This document shows, piece after piece, positions 1 to 6,279 of a stretch of 11,568 nucleotides of DNA. The DNA lies in the NCBI GenBank assembly GCA_035455605.1, contig DATIER010000027.1, forward strand, positions 1 to 11,568, given 5' to 3'. The translations under genes were made by a program, and so were the position numbers. Each line of letters begins with the position of its first letter. Position 1 is the first letter of the stretch. The DNA is from AC-32 sp035455605. Lineage in GTDB: Bacteria > Actinomycetota > Thermoleophilia > Gaiellales > Gaiellaceae. The notes under the pieces were generated by a model. The model saw nothing but the letters and a program-made list of their open reading frames with translations. It did no database searches and was not told the DNA's origin.

Positions 1-480
1 GACCACCCGATCGACGAGATCGCGCAGCGGTTCCACGAGCGGCAGTTCTTCCTCTACCTCGGCCGCCACATCGGCCTGCCGGTCGCGCTCGAGGGCGCGC
101 TCAAGCTGAAGGAGATCTCGTACATCCCGACCGACGCCTACTCGGCGGGCGAGATGAAGCACGGGCCGATCGCGCTGCTCGACGAGGGCACGCCGGTCGT
201 CTGCGTCGCGACCGATCAGAAGGTGATCTACGACAAGGTCGTCTCGAACATCCAGGAGACGAGGGCCCGCGGCGCGCACGTGATCGCGATCGCGACCGAC
301 GGCAACGAGGACATCCAGCACCACGCCGACGACGTGATCTACGTTCCGCGCTCGCCAGCCTTCCTGCAGTCGGTGCTCGCCGTGGTGCCGCTGCAGCTGC
401 TCGCCTACCGGATCGCGCGCCTGCGCGGCCTGAACGTCGACCAGCCGCGCAACCTGGCGAAGACCGTCACCGTCGAGTAG
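1..480 (+). CDS. glmS: Glucosamine-6-phosphate synthase, C-terminal part (partial at 5' end)
   Basis: Reads open from base 1 in frame 1 to a TAG at 478-480, giving the last 159 residues; the glutaminase domain and first sugar-isomerase (SIS) domain lie before the window. What remains is the second SIS domain, recognisable by LEGALKLKEISYI, then AGEMKHGPIAL, and the diagnostic tail DQPRNLAKTVTVE. In the E. coli enzyme the Lys/Glu of LKLKE, the His of KHGP and the Lys of the C-terminal LAK loop act in fructose-6-P ring opening, isomerisation and sealing of the ammonia channel; all are present here. The enzyme makes glucosamine-6-phosphate from fructose-6-phosphate and glutamine, the first step to UDP-GlcNAc and peptidoglycan, in the cytoplasm. 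It converges on a decaying minus-strand unit whose last open frame overlaps the final 14 bases; no clear terminator hairpin follows the stop. Family assignment is very secure. Confidence 0.97.
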   Translation, partial: DHPIDEIAQRFHERQFFLYLGRHIGLPVALEGALKLKEISYIPTDAYSAGEMKHGPIALLDEGTPVVCVATDQKVIYDKVVSNIQETRARGAHVIAIATDGNEDIQHHADDVIYVPRSPAFLQSVLAVVPLQLLAYRIARLRGLNVDQPRNLAKTVTVE

Positions 481-649
481 CGGTCTCGACGTCGGGGCCG
501 AGTCGCGCCGCAGTCGCGCGGAACGCGGACGCCGCGACCTGGTCGAACGGCTCGAAGTCGCCGGTGACGGTCAGCGTCGCCGCGCCGAGCCGCGCGCGCA
601 GGGCTCGAGCTCGAACAGCGTGCCCGTCGCGTCGAAGACGACCGCTCAC
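467..649 (-). pseudogene. Remnant of a HAD-superfamily hydrolase (motif I only), frameshifted and truncated
   Basis: Directly after the glycosidase stop (TGA, 648-646) the minus strand encodes VVFDATGTLFELEP (642-601), a good HAD motif I (DxTGTL, nucleophile and acid/base Asp/Thr positions) with its N-terminal beta strand. That frame soon stops (TGA 573-571), but moving over by one base near 601 continues the homology: LRARLGAATL, then TGDFEPFDQVAASAF, ending at a TGA at 469-467. The layout recalls type II haloacid-dehalogenase-like proteins, where a cap helix region follows motif I. A plausible original start is the GTG at 649-647, overlapping the upstream stop as GTGA, but it is out of frame with motif I, so at least two indels are needed. 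Motifs II-IV, more than half of a normal 200-250 residue protein, are absent because the glmS end follows at once. I infer a dead gene; the family recognition rests on motif I and the following cap-like stretch. Confidence 0.6.
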
Positions 650-2638
650 GGCGCGTCCTGCAGCGTCCCGCGCACGCGCACGTCGCGCAGGCGAAGCCGT
701 TCGACCGCGCGGGGGAGGAACGGCTTCGACCGCAGCCTGCCGTCCGCGACGTCGAGGCCGAGGAGGGTGCGGACGAGTTGCAGCGGCGCCGCCGCCGCCC
801 ACGACTGCGGCTTCAGCGCGCCGGGGTACTCGACGGGCATCCGGGCCTCGTCCCGCTCGAAGCCGGCGAACACCTCGGGCAGCTGGTTCGAGAACGCCTC
901 GGCCGCGTCGAGCAGCGCGTCCGCGACCTTCGCCGCCTCGTCGGCGAACCCGTAGCGGCGCATCCCCTCGGCGCAGATCGCCGTGTCGTGCGGCCAGACG
1001 CTGCCGCAGTGGTACGAGAGCGGGTTGTAGCCGCCGTCGCGCGCCGACATCGAACGGATCCCCCAGCCGCTGTACAGGTCCTCGCGCAGGAGCGCTCGCA
1101 CCGTCGCCGGCGCGCGCCGCTCGTCGGCGATGCCGCTGAAGAGCAGGTGCCCGACGTTGCTCGTGAGCGAGTCGACCTGGTTCTTGTCGCCGTCGAGCGC
1201 GAGCGCGAAGTGGCCGCGGTCGGCGACCCAGAAGTCGCGGTTGAAGCGCTTCTTGAGGGCCGCCGCGTCCCGGTCGAGGCGGGCGGCCGTCGCCCTCGTC
1301 CTCCCACACCTCGCGCATGAGGCGTGCCGTCCGCAGCCGCGCGTCGTAGGCGTAGCCCTGGATCTCGCAGGTCGCGATCGGCGGCTCGGCCAGCCGGCCG
1401 TCGGCGAAGCGGATCGAGTCGTCGGAGTCCTTCCAGCACTGGTTGTCGAGCGCCACCTCGGAGTCGGAGCGCTTGCGGTACTCGAGGTAGCCGTCGGCGT
1501 CGAGGTCGGCCGGGCCCTCGAGCCACTGCAGCGCGCGGCGTGCGTGCGGCTCGTGCTCGCGGACGAAGGCGTCGTCGCCGCTCCAGCGGTGGTACTCGTC
1601 GAGCACGATCAGCCACCAGAGGGTCGAGTCGTGGCTGCCGTAGTACGGCGTGTGGGGGATCTCGCCGAGCGCCGCGAGGATCCGGCGCCGCAGCTCGTGG
1701 GGGATCTTGCCCGGCTCGGCGTCGCGCCAGTTGTCCCACTCGCTCGCCTGCATCTCGGCCAGCGCCTCGAGCGCCGCCGGCGCGAGGTCGCGGTGGAAGG
1801 GCAGCGCCTCGTAGGCGGCGATCAGGCTGTCGCGCCCGAACGCGGTCATGAACCACGGCACGCCGCCGCCGGGCATCGCGTGCCTGATCGCGATGTTGTC
1901 GGGCCGGATGCGGAGCGCGGCCAGGTCGAGGTTCGACTGGCGGTAGGTGCGCTCGAGCGCGTCGTGCTCGGTCTCGAGCCCGGGCGTGAGGCCGAGCCAC
2001 TCGTCGACCGAGAGCGGCATCTTCGGCGCGTGCTCGTGGAACGCCCCCGCGCGGAGCAGCGACGGGTGGCGCTCGCCGTCGACGATCGGCGTGACGTCCA
2101 CGGACAGCGTCCACGCCTCTCGCGGAGCCAGCCGGACGCGGAAGCGGGCGCGCCGGCCGTCGACGCGGCCGGTGCGGTTGAACGTCAGCGTCGTCCCGCG
2201 GCGGTAGCCCTTGCGCTCGTGCCAGAGCGTCACCGAGCGCGCCCGCGCCTCCGTCCAGGTGCGGCCCGCGCCGTTGCCGCCCTGCTGCGCCTCCATCACG
2301 TCGGCGAAGTCCGCCTCGTACGCGAGCTCGACGCGCACCTCGCGAGGCTTCGGGGTCAGGTTCTGGACGACCACGTCCTCGTGCATGCCCTCGCTGACGA
2401 ACCGGTCGCGCCGCACCGCCACGTGCTCGTCGCCGCCGACGATCCGGGCCGAGAAGTAGTCGACGCGCCTGCTCGAGAGCGGCTCGACCGGGCTGCCGTC
2501 GACGAGGACGTGCCAGCCCGACAGATGCCGCACGTCGCGGTAGAAGAAGCCCTCCGCGTCCTCCACCTCCACGTTGCCGGCGGCGTCCGAGTACATGAAG
2601 GTGCAGCCGTCGAGGATGATCAGGTCGCTGTCGTCCAC
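646..2638 (-). pseudogene. Glycogen-debranching-like glycosidase (GDE_N_bis plus amylo-1,6-glucosidase/MGH1-type), frameshifted
   Basis: Start is GTG at 2638; an in-frame TAG twelve bases upstream excludes a longer form, and a purine-rich GAGGAGGG lies just before it. Residues 1 to about 190 form the beta-rich N-terminal domain of debranching-type enzymes (LDGCTFMYSD, GFFYRDVRHLSGW). The (alpha/alpha)6 catalytic part follows, with FMTAFGRDSLIAAYEAL near residue 265 and DNQCWKDSDDSI near 400. Homology then jumps frame between about 1300 and 1278: it continues in the next frame as RLDRDAAALKKRF, YSGWGIRSMSA, YHCGSVWPHDTAI and stops at TGA 648-646. Joined, the protein would be about 660 residues, normal for the family. 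Members hydrolyse alpha-1,6 or related glucosidic bonds, or act on compatible-solute glycosides; substrate cannot be read from sequence. The shift removes the C-terminal third, including the SVWPHD motif, so the gene is probably inactive unless the indel is a sequencing or assembly error. It leads a two-gene unit with the HAD remnant. Confidence 0.85.
1278..1300 (-). other. Frameshift site within the glycosidase gene
   Basis: Upstream of this stretch the family-like protein is read with codons starting at coordinates of form 3n+1 (ending LMREVWEDEG); downstream it is read at 3n (starting near ARLDRDAAALKK). One extra base, or two missing ones, in the G+C-rich run ggccgcccgcctc accounts for it. 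The original frame stays open to 467 only because of the high G+C content, and its product after the shift is Arg/Pro/Ala-rich nonsense. No slippery heptamer of the programmed-frameshift type is evident. Confidence 0.75.
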
Positions 2639-2640
2639 GT

Positions 2641-2648
2641 CCCTCCTC
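2641..2648 (-). promoter_or_regulatory. Ribosome binding site of the glycosidase gene
   Basis: The minus strand reads GAGGAGGG and then AC before the GTG start at 2638. GAGG at the far end gives a six-base spacing. The in-frame stop at 2650-2648 means this GTG is the earliest possible start in this frame. Confidence 0.5.
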
Positions 2649-2663
2649 TACCCGCGCGGTCGC

Positions 2664-2669
2664 TAGCGT
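2664..2669 (+). promoter_or_regulatory. Putative -10 box (TAGCGT) for the leaderless permease gene
   Basis: TAGCGT fits the actinobacterial TANNNT -10 pattern and ends seven bases before the TTG at 2677, so transcription would begin at or beside the start codon. There is no Shine-Dalgarno sequence in front of the permease, which agrees with a leaderless mRNA. The 38-bp gap to the divergent glycosidase start must hold both promoters. On the opposite strand the same bases overlap TTGACG (2672-2667), a good -35 for the glycosidase, although a convincing -10 for it is not visible. Confidence 0.45.
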
Positions 2670-2676
2670 CAACCGT

Positions 2677-3930
2677 TTGAGCGTGCTGACGCAGATCGGG
2701 GACGGCCTCTGGAACGCCTTCCGGATGTTCTGGGAGGTGTGGTGGGCGCTCGTGCTCGGCTTCCTGCTCTCGGGGATCGTGCAGGCGTGGGTGCCGCGCT
2801 CGCGGATGGAGCGGGCGCTCGGCGGCCGCGGGCCGCGTGCCGCCGCGCTCGCGACCGGCCTCGGCGCGGCCTCGTCCTCGTGCAGCTACGCCGCCGTCGC
2901 GATCGGCAAGTCGATCTTCCAGAAGGGCGCGAGCCTCGCCGCCGCGACGGCGTTCCAGTTCGCGTCGACCAACCTCGTGTTCGAGATCGGGATCGTGCTC
3001 TGGATCTTCCTCGGCTGGCAGTTCACGCTGGCCGAGTTCGCCGGCGGGCTGCTGCTGATCGTGCTGATGTGGGTCGCGGTCACGCTGGTCGTCTCGCGCC
3101 GCGAGGAGGAGCAGGCGCGCGAGCGCGCCCGCGCCGCGGACAGCGGGCACCAGCACCACTCGGCCGGCGGCTCGCGCCGCCTGTCGCTCGAGGGCTGGTC
3201 CGACGTCGCCCACAACTTCCGCGGCGACTGGCAGATGCTCTGGAAGGAGATCGGGCTCGGCTTCGTGATCGCGGGCTTCATCGCGCTGCTGCCGATGGAC
3301 TTCTTCAACGCGCTCTTCCTGACCGGGACCGGCGGCTGGGTGCAGCTGCTCGAGAACGTGCTGGTCGGCCCGCTCGTGGCGGTGCTGTCGTTCGTCTGCT
3401 CGGTCGGGAACATCCCGCTGGCGGCGGTGCTCTGGGCCGGCGGGATCTCGTTCGCCGGCGTGATCGCGTTCATCTACGCCGACCTGATCATCATTCCGCT
3501 CGTCCTGATCTACCGCCGCTACTACGGCTGGCGGCTCGCGGCGAAGCTCGTCGCGGTCATGTTCGCCGCGATGGTGCTGGCGGCCCTCGCCGTCGACGGG
3601 ATCTTCAGCTGGGCGGGGCTCGTCCCGGAGACGCGGCCGTCGATCGAGTCGGTCACCGAGCGCGCGATCACCTGGAACTACACCGCGGTGCTGAACATCC
3701 TCTTCACGCTCGTCTTCCTCGCGCTCTTCGCGCTCACGTTCCGGCGCGGCGCGCGCGACCCGGTCTGCGGGATGACGGTCGACCGCGGCAAGGCGCTCGC
3801 GGTCGAGCACGGCGGCAGCCGCTGGTACTTCTGCGGCCCCGGCTGCCGCGACCGCTTCCTCGCCGATCCCGAGCGGTACACGGGCTCGCCGACGCCTCGC
3901 GACCCCGCGCACGCGCATCACCACCACTAA
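2677..3930 (+). CDS. Permease of the UPF0718/DUF318 family with C-terminal YHS metal-binding domain
   Basis: 417 residues if started at TTG 2677; GTG at 2683 is an alternative two codons later. About ten hydrophobic segments lie at roughly 15-40, 55-78, 84-113, 120-140, 190-215, 224-250, 255-280, 288-312 and 335-355. The family's paired half-repeats show: SSSCSYAAVAIG (Cys69) with FASTNLVFE, and later VCSVGNIPLAAVLWAGG (Cys241) with YADLIIIPL. Such permeases are linked to export of metals or metalloids, for example the ArsP-like organoarsenical exporters; the substrate here is unknown. A soluble loop (about 140-175) carries HQHH. Residues 361-402 are a YHS domain (DPVCGMTVD, YFCGPGC; Cys364, Cys386, Cys390), common on heavy-metal ATPases and mercury or copper proteins, and the chain ends in HAHHHH. 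Together these suggest a cytoplasmic metal-sensing or delivery tail on a membrane exporter. A zinc-ribbon gene follows after 28 bp and may be co-transcribed. Confidence 0.88.
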   Translation: MSVLTQIGDGLWNAFRMFWEVWWALVLGFLLSGIVQAWVPRSRMERALGGRGPRAAALATGLGAASSSCSYAAVAIGKSIFQKGASLAAATAFQFASTNLVFEIGIVLWIFLGWQFTLAEFAGGLLLIVLMWVAVTLVVSRREEEQARERARAADSGHQHHSAGGSRRLSLEGWSDVAHNFRGDWQMLWKEIGLGFVIAGFIALLPMDFFNALFLTGTGGWVQLLENVLVGPLVAVLSFVCSVGNIPLAAVLWAGGISFAGVIAFIYADLIIIPLVLIYRRYYGWRLAAKLVAVMFAAMVLAALAVDGIFSWAGLVPETRPSIESVTERAITWNYTAVLNILFTLVFLALFALTFRRGARDPVCGMTVDRGKALAVEHGGSRWYFCGPGCRDRFLADPERYTGSPTPRDPAHAHHHH

Positions 3931-3933
3931 GAT
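3928..3933 (+). promoter_or_regulatory. Possible -10 box (TAAGAT) overlapping the permease stop codon
   Basis: TAAGAT matches TANNNT and begins with the TAA stop of the permease. It would start a short transcript, with a leader of about 19 bases, for the zinc-ribbon gene. No clear -35 is seen, so co-transcription with the permease is equally likely. Confidence 0.22.
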
Positions 3934-3947
3934 CGGCTCTCAGCGAC

Positions 3948-3953
3948 GGGAGG
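3948..3953 (+). promoter_or_regulatory. Shine-Dalgarno site of the zinc-ribbon gene
   Basis: GGGAGG lies five bases before the ATG at 3959 and fixes that start. It contrasts with the neighbouring permease, which has no such site. Confidence 0.65.
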
Positions 3954-3958
3954 CTGGC

Positions 3959-4273
3959 ATGCGCGTGTGTGCCGAATGTGGTGGCGAGCTCGAGGCGGCG
4001 TATCGCTTCTGCCCCTGGTGCGCGGCGCCGCAGCGGCGCAAGCTGGTCGAGTTCTTCCGCGCGCACCCGCGCGACCCGGGAAAAGCGTTGCGCGTCTCGC
4101 GCTACCTGACCGAGGACCCGCACGTGCGCTTCAGCGTCTGGAGCCCGGAAGGCGTCGTCGAGGCGGCCGTCTCGCTGGAGGAGGACGAGGCCGAGCGGCT
4201 GGCGGCGTACCTCGCGACGCCCTCGCCCGCGCCGCGCAACCCGGTCGAGCGGCTGCTCGCCCGCCTCCGTTAG
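3959..4273 (+). CDS. Small zinc-ribbon protein of unknown function
   Basis: 104 residues from an ATG with a clear Shine-Dalgarno. The N-terminus is a zinc ribbon, CAEC at 4-7 and CPWC at 18-21, of the short type often found at the front of actinobacterial regulatory or membrane-associated proteins. The rest is soluble and charged: an amphipathic segment (KLVEFFRAHPRDPGKALRV), a beta-like stretch (VRFSVWSPEGVVEAAVSL) and an acidic helix (EEDEAERLAAYL). No membrane helix, catalytic motif or DNA-binding helix-turn-helix is recognisable. The middle, with its predicted strands, could be a small protein-interaction fold. The position 28 bp after a permease with a metal-binding tail permits a link to metal handling, but a zinc ribbon alone is usually structural. 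Its TAG overlaps the stop of mreB by four bases, tail to tail. Confidence 0.82.
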   Translation: MRVCAECGGELEAAYRFCPWCAAPQRRKLVEFFRAHPRDPGKALRVSRYLTEDPHVRFSVWSPEGVVEAAVSLEEDEAERLAAYLATPSPAPRNPVERLLARLR

Positions 4274-5319
4274 CGCCGGCTGCGGGAGCGGCTCTTGCGC
4301 TGCGCCTTGGCGGCGCGGTCGAGCGTCTCGAGCTCGTCGAGGCTGCGGCCCGCGCCCTCGGCGACGCAGGTCAAGGGCGACTCCGCGATCTGCACGGGGA
4401 GCCCGACCTCGTCGCGGAGCTTCTCCGCGAACCCACGCAGCAGCGCTCCGCCGCCCGCGAGCACGATCCCCCGCTCGCCGACGTCGGCCGCGAGCTCGGG
4501 CGGCGTCCGCTCGAGCGTGTCCTTGACGGCCGTCACGATCCGCGCGACCGGCGCCTCCAGCGCCCGGCGCATGTCGAGGCCGGAGATCGTCACCCTGCGC
4601 AGCAGGCCGTTGACGAGGTCGCGCCCGGCGACCGTCGTCTCGGCCGAGTCGTCCGCCGGCGAGACCGAACCGATCTCGATCTTCGCCGCCTCCGCGGTCT
4701 CCTGGCCGATCAGCAGCTTGTGCGTGGTCTTGACGGCGTCGACGATCGCGTCGTCCATCTCGTAGCCGCCGACGCGGATCGACTCCCACACGACCATGCC
4801 GCCGAGCGAGATGACGGCGACCTCGGTCGTGCCGCCGCCGATGTCGATCACCATGCTCGCGACGGCATCGGCCACGGGCAGGTTCGCCCCGATCGCCGCC
4901 GCCATCGGCTCCTCGATCAGGTAGACGGTGCGCGCTCCCGCCACCCGCGTCGCCTCGTCGACGGCGCGGCGCTCGACGTCGGTGATCCCGCTGGGGACGC
5001 AGAGCACGACGCGCGCGAAGGCGAACCGCGAGCCGCCGGCCTTGGTGATGAAGTGCCGGAGCATCGACTCGGTCACCTCGAAGTCGGCGATCACGCCGTG
5101 GCGCAGGGGGCGAGTCGCCCGGATCGAGGCGGGCGTGCGGCCGATCATCCGCTTCGCCTCGGCGCCGACGGCGTGCACCTTGCCCGTCTCCTCCGAGATC
5201 GCGACCACGGACGGCTCGAACAGGACGATGCCGCGCCCGCGGATGAACACGAGCGTGTTCGCCGTTCCGAGATCGACGGCCATGTCGCGGCCGCCGCCGA
5301 TTGACCCCCAGACGCGCAT
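4270..5319 (-). CDS. mreB: Rod-shape-determining protein MreB/Mbl (bacterial actin)
   Basis: 349 residues, the usual MreB length, from ATG 5319; the inner ATG at 5283 (MAVDLGTANT) is an alternative. Actin-fold ATPase motifs occur in order: phosphate-1 DLGTANTLVF (16-25), EPSVVAI, GVIADFEVTESMLRHF, VPSGITDVERRAV, EEPMAAAIGANLP, phosphate-2 DIGGGTTEVAVISLGG, KIEIGS and the adenosine motif GIVLAGGGALLRG. MreB polymers sit under the cytoplasmic membrane and guide elongation-phase peptidoglycan synthesis. The mreC, mreD, pbp2 and rodA genes that normally follow are not here, so this is an orphan copy, perhaps a paralogue of a main-operon mreB. The C-terminus carries an extra basic tail (KAQRKSRSRSRR) that could bind membrane or nucleic acid. 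It shares a short AT-rich promoter island with the divergent peptidase. Its TAA overlaps the TAG of the convergent zinc-ribbon gene, leaving no room for a terminator between them. Confidence 0.95.
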   Translation of the reverse strand: MRVWGSIGGGRDMAVDLGTANTLVFIRGRGIVLFEPSVVAISEETGKVHAVGAEAKRMIGRTPASIRATRPLRHGVIADFEVTESMLRHFITKAGGSRFAFARVVLCVPSGITDVERRAVDEATRVAGARTVYLIEEPMAAAIGANLPVADAVASMVIDIGGGTTEVAVISLGGMVVWESIRVGGYEMDDAIVDAVKTTHKLLIGQETAEAAKIEIGSVSPADDSAETTVAGRDLVNGLLRRVTISGLDMRRALEAPVARIVTAVKDTLERTPPELAADVGERGIVLAGGGALLRGFAEKLRDEVGLPVQIAESPLTCVAEGAGRSLDELETLDRAAKAQRKSRSRSRR

Positions 5320-5329
5320 GCCGCGTTGC

Positions 5330-5335
5330 AGCCTA
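5330..5335 (-). promoter_or_regulatory. Putative -10 box (TAGGCT) of mreB
   Basis: On the minus strand TAGGCT fits TANNNT and ends ten bases before the mreB ATG, giving a leader of only a few bases. No Shine-Dalgarno precedes that ATG. TATATC, just upstream on the same strand, is a competing choice. The box lies inside the only AT-rich patch of this 30-base divergent gap. Confidence 0.35.
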
Positions 5336-5337
5336 GA

Positions 5338-5343
5338 TATAAC
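5338..5343 (+). promoter_or_regulatory. Putative -10 box (TATAAC) of the peptidase gene, leaderless
   Basis: TATAAC differs from TATAAT at one base and ends six bases before GTG 5350. With no Shine-Dalgarno this supports a leaderless start at GTG 5350 rather than the upstream TTG at 5326, which would place the promoter inside the coding region. Confidence 0.5.
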
Positions 5344-5349
5344 CGCCCC

Positions 5350-6234
5350 GTGGAGACGGAGGGACGGATCCCGTTCCGCGGCTACGAGACGTGGTACCGC
5401 GCGACCGGGCCGGACGACGGCGACGCCGTCCCGCTGCTCTGCCTGCACGGCGGGCCGGGCGCGAACTGGCTGCACGTCAAGCCGTACGAGGTGCTCGCGG
5501 ACGAGCGACGGGTCGTCTTCTACGACCAGCTCGGCTCGGGCAACTCGGTCGTCGCGGAGCCGCACGACCCGTCGCTGTGGACGCCGGAGCTGTACGTCGA
5601 GGAGGTCGGGGTCGTCCGCGAGGCGCTCGGGCTGGAGCGCGTGCACGTGCTCGGGCACTCCTGGGGCGGGATGCTCGGGATGCAGTACGCGGCGACGCAG
5701 CCGGCGGGCCTCGTCTCGCTGATCGTGGAGAGCTCGCCGCCGTCGGTGCCGGCGTGGCTGCAGGAGATCGCGCGGCTCCGGTCGGAGCTTCCGCCGGACG
5801 TCGAGGCGACGCTGCGCAGGCACGAGGAGGCCGGCACGACCGATGACCCGGAGTACCAGGAGGCGGAGCTGGCCTTCTACAAGCGGCACCTCTGCCGCGT
5901 CGACCCGTGGCCGGGCTGGCTCGTCGACTGCTTCGACGTGATGAACGAGAACTCCGAGGTCTACAACCACATGAACGGGCCGTCGGAGTTCCACGTGATC
6001 GGCACGATCAAGGACTGGGACATCACGCCGCAGCTCGCGAGGATCGAGGTGCCGACGCTCCTCTTCTGCGGCCGTTACGACGAGGTCACGCCGGCGACGG
6101 TCGAGCCCGCGCACCACGCGATCGCCGGCTCGGAGCTCGTCGTGCTCGAGGAGAGCTCCCACATGGCGCAGGCCGAGCAGCCGGAGCAGACGTTCGCCCT
6201 CGTCCGCGACTTCCTCGCCCGCGCAGAGGGGTGA
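5350..6234 (+). CDS. Proline iminopeptidase-like alpha/beta hydrolase (peptidase family S33)
   Basis: 294 residues from GTG 5350, typical for the family (about 290-310). The TTG at 5326 would add eight residues, but it reads through the likely -10 box. The alpha/beta hydrolase core is complete: oxyanion-hole motif HGGPGA (33-38), VFYDQLGSGNS, the nucleophile elbow GHSWGG with Ser104, Asp244 in CGRYDEVTP and His271 in ESSHMAQAEQ. HGGPG plus DQxGxGxS is the signature of prolyl aminopeptidases and the related L-amino-acid amidases, which remove N-terminal proline or hydrolyse small amides. The lid region (about 125-210) contains several Trp and acidic residues that could bind a free N-terminus. 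No signal peptide, so it is cytosolic. It is a single-gene unit between a divergent promoter and a strong hairpin. Exact substrate cannot be told: amidase or other ester/amide hydrolase activity is possible. Confidence 0.9.
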   Translation: METEGRIPFRGYETWYRATGPDDGDAVPLLCLHGGPGANWLHVKPYEVLADERRVVFYDQLGSGNSVVAEPHDPSLWTPELYVEEVGVVREALGLERVHVLGHSWGGMLGMQYAATQPAGLVSLIVESSPPSVPAWLQEIARLRSELPPDVEATLRRHEEAGTTDDPEYQEAELAFYKRHLCRVDPWPGWLVDCFDVMNENSEVYNHMNGPSEFHVIGTIKDWDITPQLARIEVPTLLFCGRYDEVTPATVEPAHHAIAGSELVVLEESSHMAQAEQPEQTFALVRDFLARAEG

Positions 6235-6263
6235 GAGAGGCCGCCGGCGGCGCGGCCTCTCTC
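6233..6263. terminator. Strong inverted repeat between convergent genes, probable bidirectional terminator
   Basis: A perfect 12-bp stem (gagagaggccgc at 6233-6244, its complement at 6252-6263) with a 7-base loop starts inside the TGA of the peptidase and ends 17 bases before the stop of the convergent secreted-protein gene. There is no T-run on either side, which is common for actinobacterial hairpins. Its position between two converging genes favours termination in both directions. Confidence 0.72.
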
Positions 6264-6279
6264 GGCGGCAGGTGCGGGA

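Noticed and set aside
480..560. Terminator between glmS and the convergent pseudogenes
   Set aside because: Several short GC-rich complementary stretches exist (for example around the repeated gtcgcgc), but none forms a long clean stem, so I do not call one.
467..1277. C-terminal extension of the glycosidase in its original frame
   Set aside because: After the frameshift this frame gives Arg/Pro/Ala nonsense until about 600, while the neighbouring frame carries family motifs (SVWPHD). Only its last 45 codons or so show HAD-like sequence, treated separately.
2667..2672. TTGACG -35 box for the glycosidase on the minus strand
   Set aside because: The hexamer is good, but no acceptable -10 lies 16-18 bases further on; not listed as a separate feature.
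1130..2680. Long plus-strand open frame opposite the glycosidase
   Set aside because: Its product is Arg/Ala/Val-rich without family motifs, and it is open only because the G+C-rich glycosidase codons rarely give stops on the other strand.
2620..3927. Long minus-strand frame opposite the permease
   Set aside because: The translation is a low-complexity Arg/Glu/Asp/His string, the usual antisense shadow of a GC-rich membrane-protein gene; the permease frame has clear helices and a YHS domain.
3985..5304. Plus-strand frame across the zinc-ribbon gene and mreB
   Set aside because: mreB on the opposite strand has all actin-fold motifs; this frame is its shadow.
5326..5349. Upstream TTG start for the peptidase
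   Set aside because: It would place the AT-rich promoter island within the coding region and adds residues (MQPRYNRP) not needed by the family; GTG 5350 fits better.
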